A stretch of 64,000 nucleotides of DNA from Rhabdornis inornatus (taxonomy: Eukaryota; Chordata; Aves; Passeriformes; Rhabdornithidae): NCBI GenBank assembly GCA_013397075.1, contig VWZS01003477.1, positions 2,181,563 to 2,245,562 on the forward strand. The letters run 5' to 3'. Each line of letters starts with the position of its first letter. Positions within the stretch are counted from its first letter, which is position 1. A program made the translations under genes and the position numbers. Positions 1 through 11,999 of this stretch are shown piece after piece. A model generated the notes under the pieces. That model searched no databases. It had not been told where the DNA came from and worked only from the letters and a program-made list of their open reading frames with translations.

Positions 1-960
1 CCCTGAAAAATGGGGGGCGAGCAGAGGGGTGGGGGGAAAGGAGAGGAGGGGGGCAGAAGGAGAAGCGGCCGGGGCAGGGACTTGACTGAGCCCTAAGTAT
101 CCCCTGCGGACCGCTCCACACGCACCGAGTTACAGCGATTTCCCTCCCCGAGTCCGTGGTTGAGGTTAGAAATGGTAAGAACGCCTTACGGTCCGTGCCC
201 GTTCCCGCTGTGTGATTTCATGTTGAAAGTTTTTTTGTTCAGGTTTAAATGAAACTTTTTTTTCCTCCTCCTTTCCTCCCTAACCCGGATATGGGTAAAC
301 ACACGTCTGCCGGAGCCGCGCTGGCCCAGCATGGCATGAGCGAGCGAGCGAGCCAGCGCCGGCAGCCATCGCCCCCTCCGCCCCGATCGCTCCCGCGCAC
401 CCGCAAAACGCGGACTGGACTCCACGCTGGACGTGCTCCCGCTCCCCTGCCTGCTCTCCCGGCAGCGCGGCGGGATGGGGGGGCGCGGCCCCCGCGGGTC
501 CCCCCGCTCCCAGCGGGGTCCCGCCCGTGTGCGCGCGGGGGGTCGCGGCCTGCGCGGAGCACCGAACCCGTGGGGCGGGGGGCTGCTCCGAGCGAGGGGT
601 CGAGGCGGCCTCCGACGGGCGCCCCGGGCCGTCGAACGCCGCGGGGGCGGGGCGGGGAGCGGGACTGTCCCCGGTGCTGCGGGGCCGAGGGTGCCGCCGG
701 CGGCGCTGCCCCGCGCGGGCCGGTTCGCCAGGAGCGAGGCGAGGGGCCGCCATGCGCTCCAGCTGTGGCCGAGCAGATGGATCGGTCAAACTTTCGGGGG
801 CCGCACGCTGCCCGCCAGCCCCGTGTGCCGTGCTCAGCAGCCGCCTCGTGTTCCGAGGGCAGGGGCACGTTTGCTCCTGTAACGGAGAAATTAGACTTGT
901 TTTGGATTTTTTCCTCCACAGCCACCCGCCGCCTGAAGATTTATATTGTATGTGCAGACG
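1..960. promoter_or_regulatory. CpG island, probable promoter (cut by window start)
   Basis: The block is GC-rich and full of CpG, densest from about 300 to 890, and drops sharply to AT-rich DNA after about 900. It has GGGGCGGGG (Sp1-type) boxes near 643-657 and no obvious TATA box, as is usual for CpG-island promoters. A good splice donor (ATG/GTAAGA) lies at 174/175 on the plus strand, so 1-174 could be the end of a first exon that begins outside the window. Well-placed ATGs exist on both strands near 752-765 (GGCCGCCATGC on plus, GCGCATGGCGG on minus), but the frames behind them show no family I recognise and GC-rich DNA gives long frames by chance. Direction of transcription is therefore not decided. 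Island call fairly sure; exon call weak. Confidence 0.75.
643..663 (+). other. G-quadruplex-type G-run cluster
   Basis: Four G-runs (5, 4, 4 and 3 long) are separated by loops of 1, 1 and 3 bases. This meets the classical G-quadruplex pattern and also contains two overlapping GGGGCGGGG Sp1-type boxes. It lies in the core of the first CpG island. Confidence 0.6.
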
Positions 961-1029
961 GTTATAAAATTTAACCTAAAATTCTGCAGCGGTAGCAACT
1001 TTGCAGTTGTCCACATTGTCCAGCTGTCT

Positions 1030-1200
1030 CCGGATTCTAACGGTCATTTGCACTGATGATGCTTTATATATAGGGCCGTTTTCAATATGTTCTGTGTACT
1101 TATTTGCAGTTCAACAGGAGTTGATCAAAGAGCGAGAGACATTTTTGGTCTCATAATTGTTTCCCCAAACAATATAATTTCCAGTATGCACAAAACACTC
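1030..1200. promoter_or_regulatory. candidate regulatory block with SOX/FOX-type inverted repeat
   Basis: Repeat-free DNA just downstream of the CpG island. It has a perfect 7-bp inverted repeat, ATTGTTT/AAACAAT around CCCC (1156-1173), whose arms match SOX and forkhead core motifs, and a TCF-like TGATCAAAG near 1123. The call rests on motifs only. Confidence 0.25.
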
Positions 1201-2859
1201 ATGAAAACGTAGTAACACAAACCCCAAAATATGTAATCTGAGTAACTCTTGCTCCAAATGGAAAGCTGCTGCTGACCTACATTTTTGAACCAGAACAGTT
1301 TGAAGTTTTTTTATAACTATCTTAATGCAAGTGATACCCTAGTATAACAAAAGGTAATAGTCACACATTACATTCAAGTAATGAAAGCATTTGGGAGATC
1401 AAATACTTGGCTCTGAATACAGCAAACTGGGATATTAGCAAACGTTTTCAATACAGCAAGGGTCTAAAACACAATATTTTAAATTAATATATTTATACGC
1501 TCTGTTAAAGGTAAGCACTTTTTCAAATTTGAAAATGGATAAATAGGAGATTCAATCATAATGGTAGAGAAAAACACAGCATATCAAGAAAGATGCTGTC
1601 ACGTATAGGTAGGCTTTTTTGAATTCACTGTGAAAACTTTAAAGGAGCAGAAGCTTCATGCTGTAATGTTGTGTTACATGCAAGAATTATTGATAAATGT
1701 AGGAGCAGTGTGATTCCAGTGTCTATTAATTTTAATTCTGTCTGAAAAGTCAGAAATATTATGATTTGCATGATGGAGTTAGTTTTGAAAAGTCTCAGTG
1801 CTCATGAAGTACATCTTCCTAATACTTCTGTTTTACAGCTGGGGGTTTGGTTTTCTTGGTTGGTTGGTGGTTTTGTGTGGGATTTTTGGTGTCCTTTTCA
1901 AGTGCAAAAATGTTACATGGCTACACATATATAAACACAGAGCAGGAAAAAAAATGGTGAATAATTCTAACAGGAGGAATCAGGTGCATACCCAAGGGTC
2001 ATTACAGTCTGTAACAACAACAAATTGCAATTCTATGCAAACTGCTAGAAAGGGATATATCATCTTTGTAGGAGAGAGAATAACAGAACCGTAAGATGAA
2101 TTCATGCCAAATCATTCATCAGCTTTTGCCAAGAGAATACTACATCTTTGTTAGTGAGCCTTTTTGACATTATCTCCTGGATTTCCTTCTTTTTGTATTC
2201 AAATGCACGCTAATTATACACATTAAACCACCTAAGTTGATTTTTAAAGTCTTTCATATGCAAATAAAAATATAGATGTCTCCTTGTGTGTATTTCTTTA
2301 CATGTGTACTTTACCATAAAATATAAAATCAATTAAACACTTATACTTTGAGACATTTATATTTCAGAAAAATACATATATTGATGATCTGCTAAGATGT
2401 GCTGCTAGTGCCTGGGCTGCAGATTGCAGTACTTCCTGACACACTCCGCAACTCTTTCCAATTGGGAAAATAATGCTCAAAAGTTTAACACGGATTTACT
2501 TTGAAATGTTTTCCCTGGGAAAAGGCGAAAAAAAAGGATGAGGCCTTAAACCGAAGAGTTCGTACCACTAAGTCCTTTTCCTCCCATTTGTTTCAGCAAC
2601 TCAGCTACAAGATTGGAACTAAGAGGCTATAAAATTGAGGCCCTCAGCACAATGAAATCAGTCTGCTATAAAAGGCAACACATGCCAGTTTTTCCTCCCC
2701 AATGGCAGATGCCACACCCTAAAGCAGACAGAAGGCACTGCAGTCTGTGCAAGGGAAGCACAACACAAAGCAACAACGATGGTTCAATTTTTTAGATCGC
2801 AAATAATGTTGAAATTCCTTTTGCCATCTTTGCTCAGATGATGAGTGGTAGTGTTTGTT

Positions 2860-3060
2860 AAATTCAAATGCTCCTTTCCAAAAGCTCTCATTGTATGCAT
2901 GAATTATGAATTTATTATAATATAATGTAAAAAAGCTCTAATTGCCATGCATATTATCTGCTGCAAAGTGATTGCGTTGATATTTGATATCGCAAGTGCG
3001 CAGTTTCAACTTCAGTTCTATTTTCGTTGTTCCTTCAATTTAATTATTTTCTGTAAACCA
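2860..3060. promoter_or_regulatory. candidate conserved noncoding element
   Basis: AT-rich, repeat-free block with ATGCATGAATTATG, CATGCATATTATC and a TTGCG...CGCAA inverted repeat at 2972-2995. The texture resembles homeobox-bound vertebrate enhancers. Conservation cannot be tested here. Confidence 0.25.
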
Positions 3061-3579
3061 GTGTTATCCAAGGGTAGTTTCTTTCTCTTGATTTTTCCTG
3101 ATAAATTATAAACTCTGGTGCTCTAGGATCTGTCTTCAAAATAAACAACATAATTTTCTAAACTTACTGTTGGTAATTTGTTTACACCATTGGCTACAAC
3201 ATTTATACAGACCCCCTAGGCCACCTGTCTGTAGCTCAACCCCATGAAAGTTACTGCTTTCCCAGCAGTACAGCACCCATCCTTCTGTTCGGCCTTCCAA
3301 GCCATACAAAGAGTTACACTGAAGAGAGAGATGGAAAACATACCAATATTGTAATATCTCCAGTATTTATGTTACAGGTATTGGGAAAAATATTTAAATT
3401 TTTTTGGTAAAAATCCAGTCCAAGGTTCAAGAGTCTGTTGGATTTGACATGGGTGCACATGAGAGTCTGAAAGACCTCTGTGTACAAAAGAAAAAGCTTT
3501 TCATTGGGATCTTGTTGTGCTTTATGGAGAAATCCATGTGCAATTTAATGAAACTGTTGTCAAATTCACTGTAATTCTC

Positions 3580-4200
3580 AATTTCCTTCTTTTAGATTTG
3601 CATTAGATTTAATGAGAAAAAGGAGAGAAGTATGTGGGCTTTTATTAAATTATCACTTCTATTACTAGTTAAACATCCAATCGAAATCATTCTGAAGTCA
3701 GTGCAAATCTTTTAATTTATTTCAATAAAGCATAAATCAGATTGCAGAAAAGTAGGCAGCCAGCTCAGGACTGCTTTAGCCTGATGTTTGGAACTATAGT
3801 AATGGAATTTTGCTTTAAAAGATCCCTTATGTGGTCAACATATAACTATAACACAGTGGTGTTTTCTTTATTATGTAATATTTACATTTCAGTCACAAAT
3901 GTTAAAAATAAACTAGTGCCATAGATGTCCAGCTGATAAGACAGAATCTGTTAGGTGCAAAGCCTGTAGGTAAGTGTAAAAATTTTATTTTAGCTGGACA
4001 AAATGAACTTTGAAAAAAATGTGGTTTATGCCAGCAGATCATGGCCTGAAACATGTAGAGAGTGACACATTGTACCATTTAATTAAAATCCAATCTTTAG
4101 CAGCCACTAATCCTGGGCAATTTAATCAATTTCTTCTGGCAATGTGTAAACAAAAGGACTTTAGAACATCACTATCTCCAGCTCGAGAATGTCATACATG
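3580..4200. promoter_or_regulatory. candidate conserved noncoding blocks
   Basis: Two repeat-free sub-blocks (about 3585-3750 and 4010-4190). The first has the reversed octamer ATTTGCAT at 3596-3603 and TTAATTTATTTC. The second has CATTTAATTAAAATCC and GGGCAATTTAATCAATTTC. These are homeodomain and POU type sites. There is no coding signal. Confidence 0.22.
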
Positions 4201-4269
4201 ATTTTGTTATGAAAATGCAATATGCTAGAGTTAGACCACTTGAATAGACTGTTTAAATGCCTCAATTTT

Positions 4270-4375
4270 ACAAATGTGAATCATCCATTGAAATCAATAA
4301 GATCACTTGCTTCCTTAAAGTTAAGTCGTGATTAAGTGCTTCTGTGGACTGAGTCCTCTGTGAAAAAACAGCTCT
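4270..4375. repeat. fragment of an old palindromic interspersed repeat
   Basis: The string runs 'cattgaaatcaataagatca' and then 'cttaaagttaagtcgtgatt' followed by 'aagtgctt' and 'ggactgagtcc'. It resembles a remembered old repeat common in reptile and bird DNA, built on CCCATTGAAGTCAATGGG and TTAAAGTTAAGCACGTGCTT cores. It is diverged and has no clear ends. Confidence 0.4.
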
Positions 4376-5150
4376 TGTGCCTGTACTTTGGTGAGATAGG
4401 GACCCAATCAATTTTCTAAATCAAAACAAAACCTTGCATTTGGCAGTAATAGGAGGGATTGTTGATTTCAGGGTTCACCCACCAGCGAAATCTAAGCCTT
4501 TAAACTGAATTACACCAATATTTCTGGATCCTAAGCCATTGTTTGAGAACATCATTGTATTTTGGAGAAATTTAGGAAAAGGCTGTCCTTCCTTTGAATT
4601 AATAATTTATGGTCACATTTTTTATAAATTAGAAAGGTTAAACAAGAGTCAGTATAACAGTAATCATAGAGTTCTCTGCCAAGTTTCTTTCCCATTCTTC
4701 TGCCTTTTACAAATCTTTTCTTTTCTGATGTGCAAGAGATACATGGGAAACCAAAATATGTATTTGCTGCTGGCTACGCACTGTTGGAGGTCCTTCCTTT
4801 TGTCAGTTGTAGCATGCCGGGTTGACTGATACATTGAAGGAACAAGCAAACTGACAGTTCACAGCTTTCACTCCCATAGAATAAAGGAGATTGGTACTTT
4901 GGCTGTAAACATTCTGGATGTTCCAAGAAAAGTTTTACGTTTTCTTTCCTAAACTTTTCCCACTCTTATAGTTTATATATCACAGTATTTATCAATTGCT
5001 GTTTCTAGAAACAGACTGCTGTGACCTCCATGGCTTAACAAAGTAGAATATTTTTCTGTAGGATATTTTTATGTACAGACAAAAATGCATGGACTTTAAT
5101 ACAAGATGGCACAGTATTCTTCCTTTGCAAACTGATTTTTTTTTCTATGA

Positions 5151-5188
5151 CTATATGTATATGTATGTATATGTATGTTTGTATATGT
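5151..5188 (+). repeat. imperfect (TATG)n / (TATATG)n microsatellite
   Basis: Alternating TATG and TATATG units, with a TTTG interruption near the end. Confidence 0.7.
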
Positions 5189-5886
5189 AATTCTGAATTT
5201 TTGTAAGTGTGCCAAATTATGATTTTGCCTGGTGCACTCTATTTCTGACCCATTTTTGTAGTATTTTACCATTTACAATCTCAAATACAGCATCTCTGAG
5301 TCTTTTAGCTGGAAACCCACCTTTTTTCTTTGTTGTAATAGTCTGTAATTCCCTCTTTCCCTCACATTATCTTCATTCCCCACCCTTTCACATGTGCATA
5401 CACATCTGCTCACTGGATAATCCCAAATTCCTGCAGCCCAACTTGCAGCTGCCTTAGCCTCCTGAAGTATAGTCATGCTGTGTCACTTATGAATATCACT
5501 CATATTGTAATCCTCCCCTCCAAGTTCCAACAAAGTTCACCCCAGTGCCAATTTTCTTCAGCTCCTTCACACAAGAGACACAGTAAATGCTCTTGTGGAT
5601 GAAGAGGAAGAGCTGCAAAGCGTCAAAGGGGATGAGGGAGATAAGAGGTGGAAGAGGTCACATGAAATTATCCTGAGCCTTCTCCATCCCAACTTGGTAC
5701 ATCTTGTTCTTTCCCAAGGGGGCAGCTTCCTGGTTTGAGAGCTGTTGCTTTGATACATTCACCCTTAAAGCACTCCTGTACACTGAGAGGTCCAGTTGCT
5801 CCCACCATGAAGGAAAACAGACACAAAGGAGGAATGCCATGACTGCATGAACACTTCTTTCAGCTGCACCACCAGGTCCAGGAGCT

Positions 5887-5911
5887 CCAGGTGACTGCCA
5901 CAGTCACCTGG
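5887..5911. promoter_or_regulatory. perfect 11-bp inverted repeat with paired CAGGTG E-boxes
   Basis: The arms are CCAGGTGACTG and CAGTCACCTGG with a 3-base spacer CCA. Each arm has the E2-box CAGGTG/CACCTG bound by ZEB/SNAI and some bHLH factors. ZEB factors are known to use two spaced CACCT sites, so a dimer site is possible. The structure is seen directly; the binding is inference. Confidence 0.4.
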
Positions 5912-8368
5912 TATGGACCTTGGGCGTGCTGACGCAAGGGTCTGCACAGATGCATGATGTGCCAGCAACCCAAGAGGGGAGAAAGAAAACTTATTTTTTT
6001 CCAGATCCTTGCACTGACTCACTCAACGGCCCAAACAGTAGTGCTGGCATAACAGGAAGGGGGAAGAGAAGGGGCAGAGCACACGAGGCCGTTACCCACT
6101 TCTTTCTGTTTGACCAAAGAGGAGGTTTGGTGGCAGAGAGAGATAATAGGGTCTGTTTAGCCAACACTACTGCTGAAAGAAAATTATGTCATAAGATTAT
6201 AAACAGGTGCTCTTTTCCAAAACCCAGCTGAGCCAGTGAAAAAAAGTTACTGTCCCCATTTTTTGTTGGCATCACCCTGTCAGATACTAATGATCCTCAC
6301 ATCTGCTGATACAGTTGCTCCTACGTATATTCCCCAACCCTGTCTAGATTAAACAGCCCAAGTTACCAGACTTACTATTTAAACTATCTGCATTAACTGA
6401 GATCCATTTGCCTAAATAAGATTAGGATAAAGTGAGCCAACAGATCTGAGGAGACAGTGGACTCCAGCTGAGGGACAATAAACAGCTGGCAGGCGGTAGT
6501 AACCTCTTCAGTAAACACGATGTACTTTTGATGGACTGAGGGACTCCATCCATTTAGGCCCTAAATGTTAGTTGTGGTGATACAGAGACAGTTACATGTC
6601 AGTAAAGACCATTTATCCATTCTTTACATGTCAGGCCTGGAGTAGTAAAAACTTCACGGTGTGGGGTTTGCCATCTTTATTTCTTTTTTAATTTCTTATT
6701 ATATTCTTTCTATTTCTGCATTGATGGGATATACACTTAGAAGCATATGCTGAACTATATGTACATCTCCAGTGTCCTAGGTTTGTATTACAGCTGCTGG
6801 TCCATCATCCTTTCTTACGTGATTAAAGTGATTCAATAGAGCCTGTAAACTGTGAAAGTGAGCTTGCAATTCTTGCAAGGGAATGCTCCTTGCACAGGAT
6901 GCAGCTGAAATGCCTGTGATCTTTAGATTCACTCTGAGAGGTTAGTTTGGATGAAGTTGCTCCACACATCAGCTGGAGAAGTGGCAGCTGTGGCTTTGTT
7001 CCCAGGGAGCCAGCAGAGTAGAAAGCTGCGCTCCTGAGGGGCGCAGTGGCTGTCGGTTACACACGCAGTCCCCATGGATGCGCTGAGCTTGCTCCTGTCC
7101 TCAGCAAACAGGACGTCAACCCCAACTGCCGCTTGGGTACCTCACTTTCACATCCTCTCTGCCACGACATGTCTGATTGCCAAAGCCACAACCAAATCCT
7201 CATTATGAGGGCGAAGCATTTCTTTAGAAGAGCATCCCCCACTGCTGGCTGCCTGCTTCAAATAAGCTAAGAGCACAGCTAACCTAAGAGGAAGGTTTCT
7301 TTTAGTATCCTGGACATAAACTACTTCAAGATATGCAGTTCTATAAGATCTCAAAATGCTACTAGTCTAGGATGTGATCCTAGAAATGCTTACTAATTCA
7401 TGTAGTCCTTGCTCCTGTTAAGCCATAAAATTTAGTGACAGACCAAAGAATCTACCATGTGATGAGGACTGGATTGTTTAAAACATCTGTTTCTTCCTGC
7501 TTAAATATAAAAAGTAATGTTATTAAAATTAGAAAGACCATTTTATTAATCCAAAATATCATCTAGCTATTTAACAAAGACTTAACAATGTGAGTCATCT
7601 GCATTAACAAAGATGCTATAGTCAGAAGCAGGAAAGACTTGGGGACTGACAATAGGCTTGCTTTTTATGCTAATTATTTTTTTCTGTTTGTTTTGCATTC
7701 CAAACAGACCATCCCTAATGTTTTATCTCACTTGGAAAATTTTAAGTGAAGATAAAAATTCTGGGTTCTCTCTTTTTCTTAAAAAAGTAATATACAAATA
7801 CTATTAAGGTTTTTCTAATCTACTCAGCAGATTTTGTAACAAAATTAATGTGTGTATATCTTTTTGTCGTGTTATAACTGGTTTCTTTTCATCCAGAGGA
7901 TTGGACAAACGTGGCTTTCATTTGACCACATTTAAATTTAAATTGCCACACCGTTCTGTGCTGGATATAAACTTACTGTGAATATGTCCAAGAAGAAAGG
8001 ACCATAATTTGGGAACCACTATCCATGGTGATTCTCACCAGCTAGAAATCAAGGACTGCACTCATTCTGGGAAAGGCCACATAATATAAAACCATCACAG
8101 TCACCTTGTCTTTTTTGCTCTTCATTGAAGGGCTGGTACTACTGAGAAGGAATTTTCAAAGTGCCTTGTGACAGAAGAATCAAAGTTCAGCAAGAGCAAA
8201 GTGAGGCCAGTACTAAACACTTTACTGATTTAATTTTAATACATACCATTTTTATACAGGGATCTTATTTGCACAGCTCAATGGAGTCATGTATTTGGAG
8301 AGCACTGCTGATTAATAGGTTGGTTCAGTATGAATGAATTAGGTGATCTCTATTTTATGTCTGTTTCA

Positions 8369-8388
8369 AAGTTCACTATTGTGAACTT
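8369..8388. repeat. perfect 8-bp inverted repeat, nuclear-receptor half-site type
   Basis: AAGTTCAC, spacer TATT, then GTGAACTT. Each arm contains the AGTTCA half-site, giving an inverted repeat with a 6-bp gap between half-sites. It could be a receptor dimer site or chance. Confidence 0.35.
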
Positions 8389-10499
8389 CACCCCATTCGG
8401 TGCTCCATCCTGTTCAAAAGACTTGTTGCTAACTTTACTTGGGCAGGAAAGGGAATCATAAAAATCGTTATGCAAGCCTCTTGAGTATGGTGGGTTCTGT
8501 TACAGTTGTATAAATGCAGCTCATTACTCAGCTATGGGGAACTGACTTTCTAGGTAGGTTTTGAAAACAGAGGGCTCATGAGTCGGAAGGTTTGGAAACT
8601 GCAGGTTTTATGACCAAACTTGAACCCAGGCTCTCTGTTCCTGGGATGGAGTCTATACCAGCTTTAAAAGTAATCTGCCTCCTTTTATTACTATACTGTG
8701 TATTTTGCTCCTATTTTCTCTAAAGACTGCAGAAACAACTGATTTCATTTATTTGGAATATTATCTCAATCTGTCAGTAAAATCAAATTCACATTTCCCT
8801 TAGAAATACAACAAAGGTGGAACTTGCTAGACTTTCCTTTTTGCTTCTTTACTTCCAGTTCAGGAGTTCCTTTATTCAGTCTGGTGTTAAATCTACTTGT
8901 ATTAAAGAATCCTTTTTATCTGAGCAAATCTTATTCCTTAGCAATGAATCTCAGAACATTGTGGGGTGATTGTATAAAGCCATTGCTTTTTCTTTATTGC
9001 CCACTAAAGAAACATTTATGATTGAATGGGAAAGGGAACTATCTCATTCTCCTGAGCTGGAGATATTGGACTCAATAATGTCCTTCATATGTGTATGCTC
9101 TATTTCAGCTAACCTGTTAGAATTGCAATATAAAATTGTAAATCAATGGCATCAAGCACCTGTGAAGATGAGTAAGATTGCAAGTCATTTCTCAGATAGA
9201 TTTGGAGAAACAGCTCCCAGCCAAGAACTCTTTTACATGTTCTACAGGGTCTGTCCTAAATTACCCCAATGAAGTCACTTGTTATACATCATATTGAGAA
9301 AATTTTCAGCTGTCTGATGTCAAGTACTCAGAAACATTATACATAGGGACACTTGGACTTTGAGGTATGTGATGTACAGCTGGATGTTAATAAAAATTGA
9401 GTTACAGGCTATTCAGCTTTATTTGCAGAGCTAAAAATTCAGAATCTTCTTCAATAATGAAAGTGGATCCTTAGGAATTTGTTAGAATCTGTTCTGTTCA
9501 GCTATAACTGCAGAAAATGCATTATTTCTGTACAAGGTGTTCCTTTATTGATTACTTTTGTGCTGGCAGGAATAGTTAAACCCAGCTACTCATAAACACT
9601 TTATGGGCTAGAAAGAATGAAAGTAAGAAGGAATTTTGTTTGTTTTTCTTGTCTTTCTATAATCACAATGGTATCTCTTTTAAAGCTTGTCATCTTCTGC
9701 TCGCCTGATTCACTTGTAAGGGCTTTAATAACATGAATTTAATATGAAGTATACCTTTATACTCACAAATATATATCAGTCAAAACCCTTACTTTCTGCA
9801 TTGTGGAATAAATTTACTAAGATTTATATATTTGAAATATCCCCAGATCCTTACAAAAGCAGAGTTGTTAGTACCCAGGCATGCTTTTTACCTCCACAGA
9901 GCTTGGAGATCAGTGCAATGTAAAACTTGGCATGGCAGGCAGAAAATATAAAATAAAATTAGACACCACCCAGCTGATTTCAGCCCCACTCACAGAGTTG
10001 ACAGCAGCCACTGAGCACACACTGTCACAAGGGTGTTCTACCTCTCCCTGCAGAGGACACCAGAAGGCAGGGAGGATATGTCTTAGTGTGTCAACCTGGT
10101 GCTTTATGCTGCTTTGGGAGACTGATGGCAGGTCTGCTGCTGGAAAAGGGATTAGAATGTTACCTAGAAGAATGCAAATAAAAGTCAAAGAATGGTCAAG
10201 AATGGATCACAGAGAGGAGAAACTCCAAGGAGAGGCACCTGCATAGATGATGATATCACAGAGGTCAAAACATCTTCTTGGGTCTCTGGTTTCAAAAACG
10301 TAAGGCAAAAGCTATAAGCTAGGAAGGAAAATGGTGACTTCTTCACTTGGTGTCTTTGACTCAAAAATGATTTCTAGAAGATGCTTGCTCATCTATGAAT
10401 CATGAGGCTTAATTACATAAAATTGCTTGACCTGTGTTACACCTCAGGTTATGTTACCTAAAGGTATCTTCTGACCTTAAATTTTATGAATCTGCATAA

Positions 10500-10680
10500 G
10501 GTAGCTGTAAGGAAACAACAGCAGGATATGATGTTGTTTCACTGATTTGAATTACAACATGCATTTGCATCTTCATTTGCATTTACTGTCTTAAGAGTAA
10601 CTGTACTGAATGCAGTTGTGTGATGAAGTTGTCACTGTGAGTCAAAAAGAGGTGAACGTGTGTTCTGAATGACCAAGATC
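10500..10680. promoter_or_regulatory. candidate regulatory block with two tandem octamers
   Basis: Two exact ATTTGCAT octamers (reverse of ATGCAAAT) lie at 10563-10570 and 10575-10582, with starts 12 bp apart. The upstream flank has AAACAACAG and ATGTTGTTTC. POU-domain factors bind this octamer. The surrounding block has no repeat and no coding frame. Confidence 0.35.
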
Positions 10681-11999
10681 ACATTTACAGGACTGATGTC
10701 TACCAGCATAGATCTAAGGAGATGCCAGCCCTGACAGGCATAGCCATATCAACAGAAGCCTCTGGTAGAGACACAGTTGTACCAGTAAAATGATATTTTT
10801 TACCAATAATATTTTATGCCAGTGCTGGGAGATGGTTTTATTCTAGTAGCAGGCAGTATCCATGCTAAACTGCTTAGGATTTTAGTATTCATGGCAAAAT
10901 ACTCCCCTCAGTGATTTCTAAACCAATCAATTTCGTTTGTGCTGCCAAAGAAAGGGCATACAACTGGCCCTGGCAACTATCAGCTTTGTGCCACACATGA
11001 GAGCATTTAATAAAGGGAGAGTGCACAGAGAGTTTCAGGAGAAGTCCAGCCTAAATCTGTTGGCCAAATAGTTATGTCAGGGAGGAGTGTGAAAAGATCA
11101 GGCTGAACAAAGTTGGAATAACAATGACTAACAAAAAAGTTCTTTCTCAAAAATTGTTTCTGTCATTGGAAGCAAAGGTCTAACAATACTGGCAAAAGTG
11201 ATACTGGAATAAATTGCAATGACCCCGTGGTTTTTGTAATTACAACTATGCTGGAAAATTCTTTGTGGTGTAAACTAGCTCTCAGAAAATACTCTAGGGG
11301 AAAGGGTGTAGGGTGATAACAGTTAGCACTTCATTCAGGAGCAGGGAAAGAGGAGGGAACATCACTGCTTAGGTCTGTAAGTGTAGGCCAGATGCACCAG
11401 CCTGATCAGACTGTGAGCAATTCTCAAGCCTTGCCTGTGAAAGGTGTGAGTGTTACTCTATTTTACTCTTTATTTAGCTGTGCTCTCAGCCTCCATTTCC
11501 AGGGAGTTCCTAGGAGGTAGGTGTGCAGGGCTGAAGGACCAGCCTGTTATGCTCAGTCTCTATTGAGCTGGTGCTCAAAAGTGCAGATCTTTTTCACTGT
11601 TCAAATCTAGGCACTCTACAATTTGGAAGGGCATGACCACTAATCAACCTTTACTCCATCTTAATAAAGCTGTGCAACATTCTATGCCCTTAATTTTTTT
11701 TTTTTCTTTCTATACTAAATAAACTTCTCGAAGCCTTTCAGTACTCTGGTGCAGTTTTTTCTCTGTGACTAGTTCTGCAGCTTCAGCTATATATGACTTT
11801 CCTGCTCAGAGGGGGTTTATACAACTCACTGGTCGTATGTTAGAGCTTTCACTGCATCTGCACCACTCACACCTGAGTCCTTCTACTCGCTCAGGAACAG
11901 GACTCAAAGCCTGAACCTCAGGGCATTCAGAAACAATTTGAAGCTGATTGTGGAAATGATTGTTGGGAATGTATTTTTAAGTAAGGCGAACTAGGGGTG

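Larger units (their letters stand above)
961..4269. other. unique AT-rich DNA, no gene seen
   Basis: No exon, RNA gene or young repeat was recognised. Frames reach only 60-98 codons, many with non-ATG starts. The stretch is rich in homeodomain-type AT motifs and holds the separately listed candidate regulatory blocks. An octamer ATGCAAAT lies at 2258-2265 and its reverse at 3596-3603. Confidence 0.6.
4376..11999. other. unique DNA, no gene seen
   Basis: No exon or young repeat was recognised in this 7.6 kb. It contains a short TATG-type microsatellite (5151-5188), an 11-bp hairpin (5887-5911), a nuclear-receptor-like inverted repeat (8369-8388) and paired octamers (10563-10582), listed separately. 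A 14-bp palindrome ATTTAAATTTAAAT lies at 7930-7943. The 121-codon frame at 9881-10246 starts at a non-ATG codon and shows no family; I treat it as chance. Confidence 0.6.

Noticed and set aside
249..974. Long overlapping frames on both strands in the first island (up to 241 codons)
   Set aside because: Pro/Arg/Gly/Ala-rich translations in several frames at once are typical of CpG-island DNA; no family resemblance and no single favoured frame.
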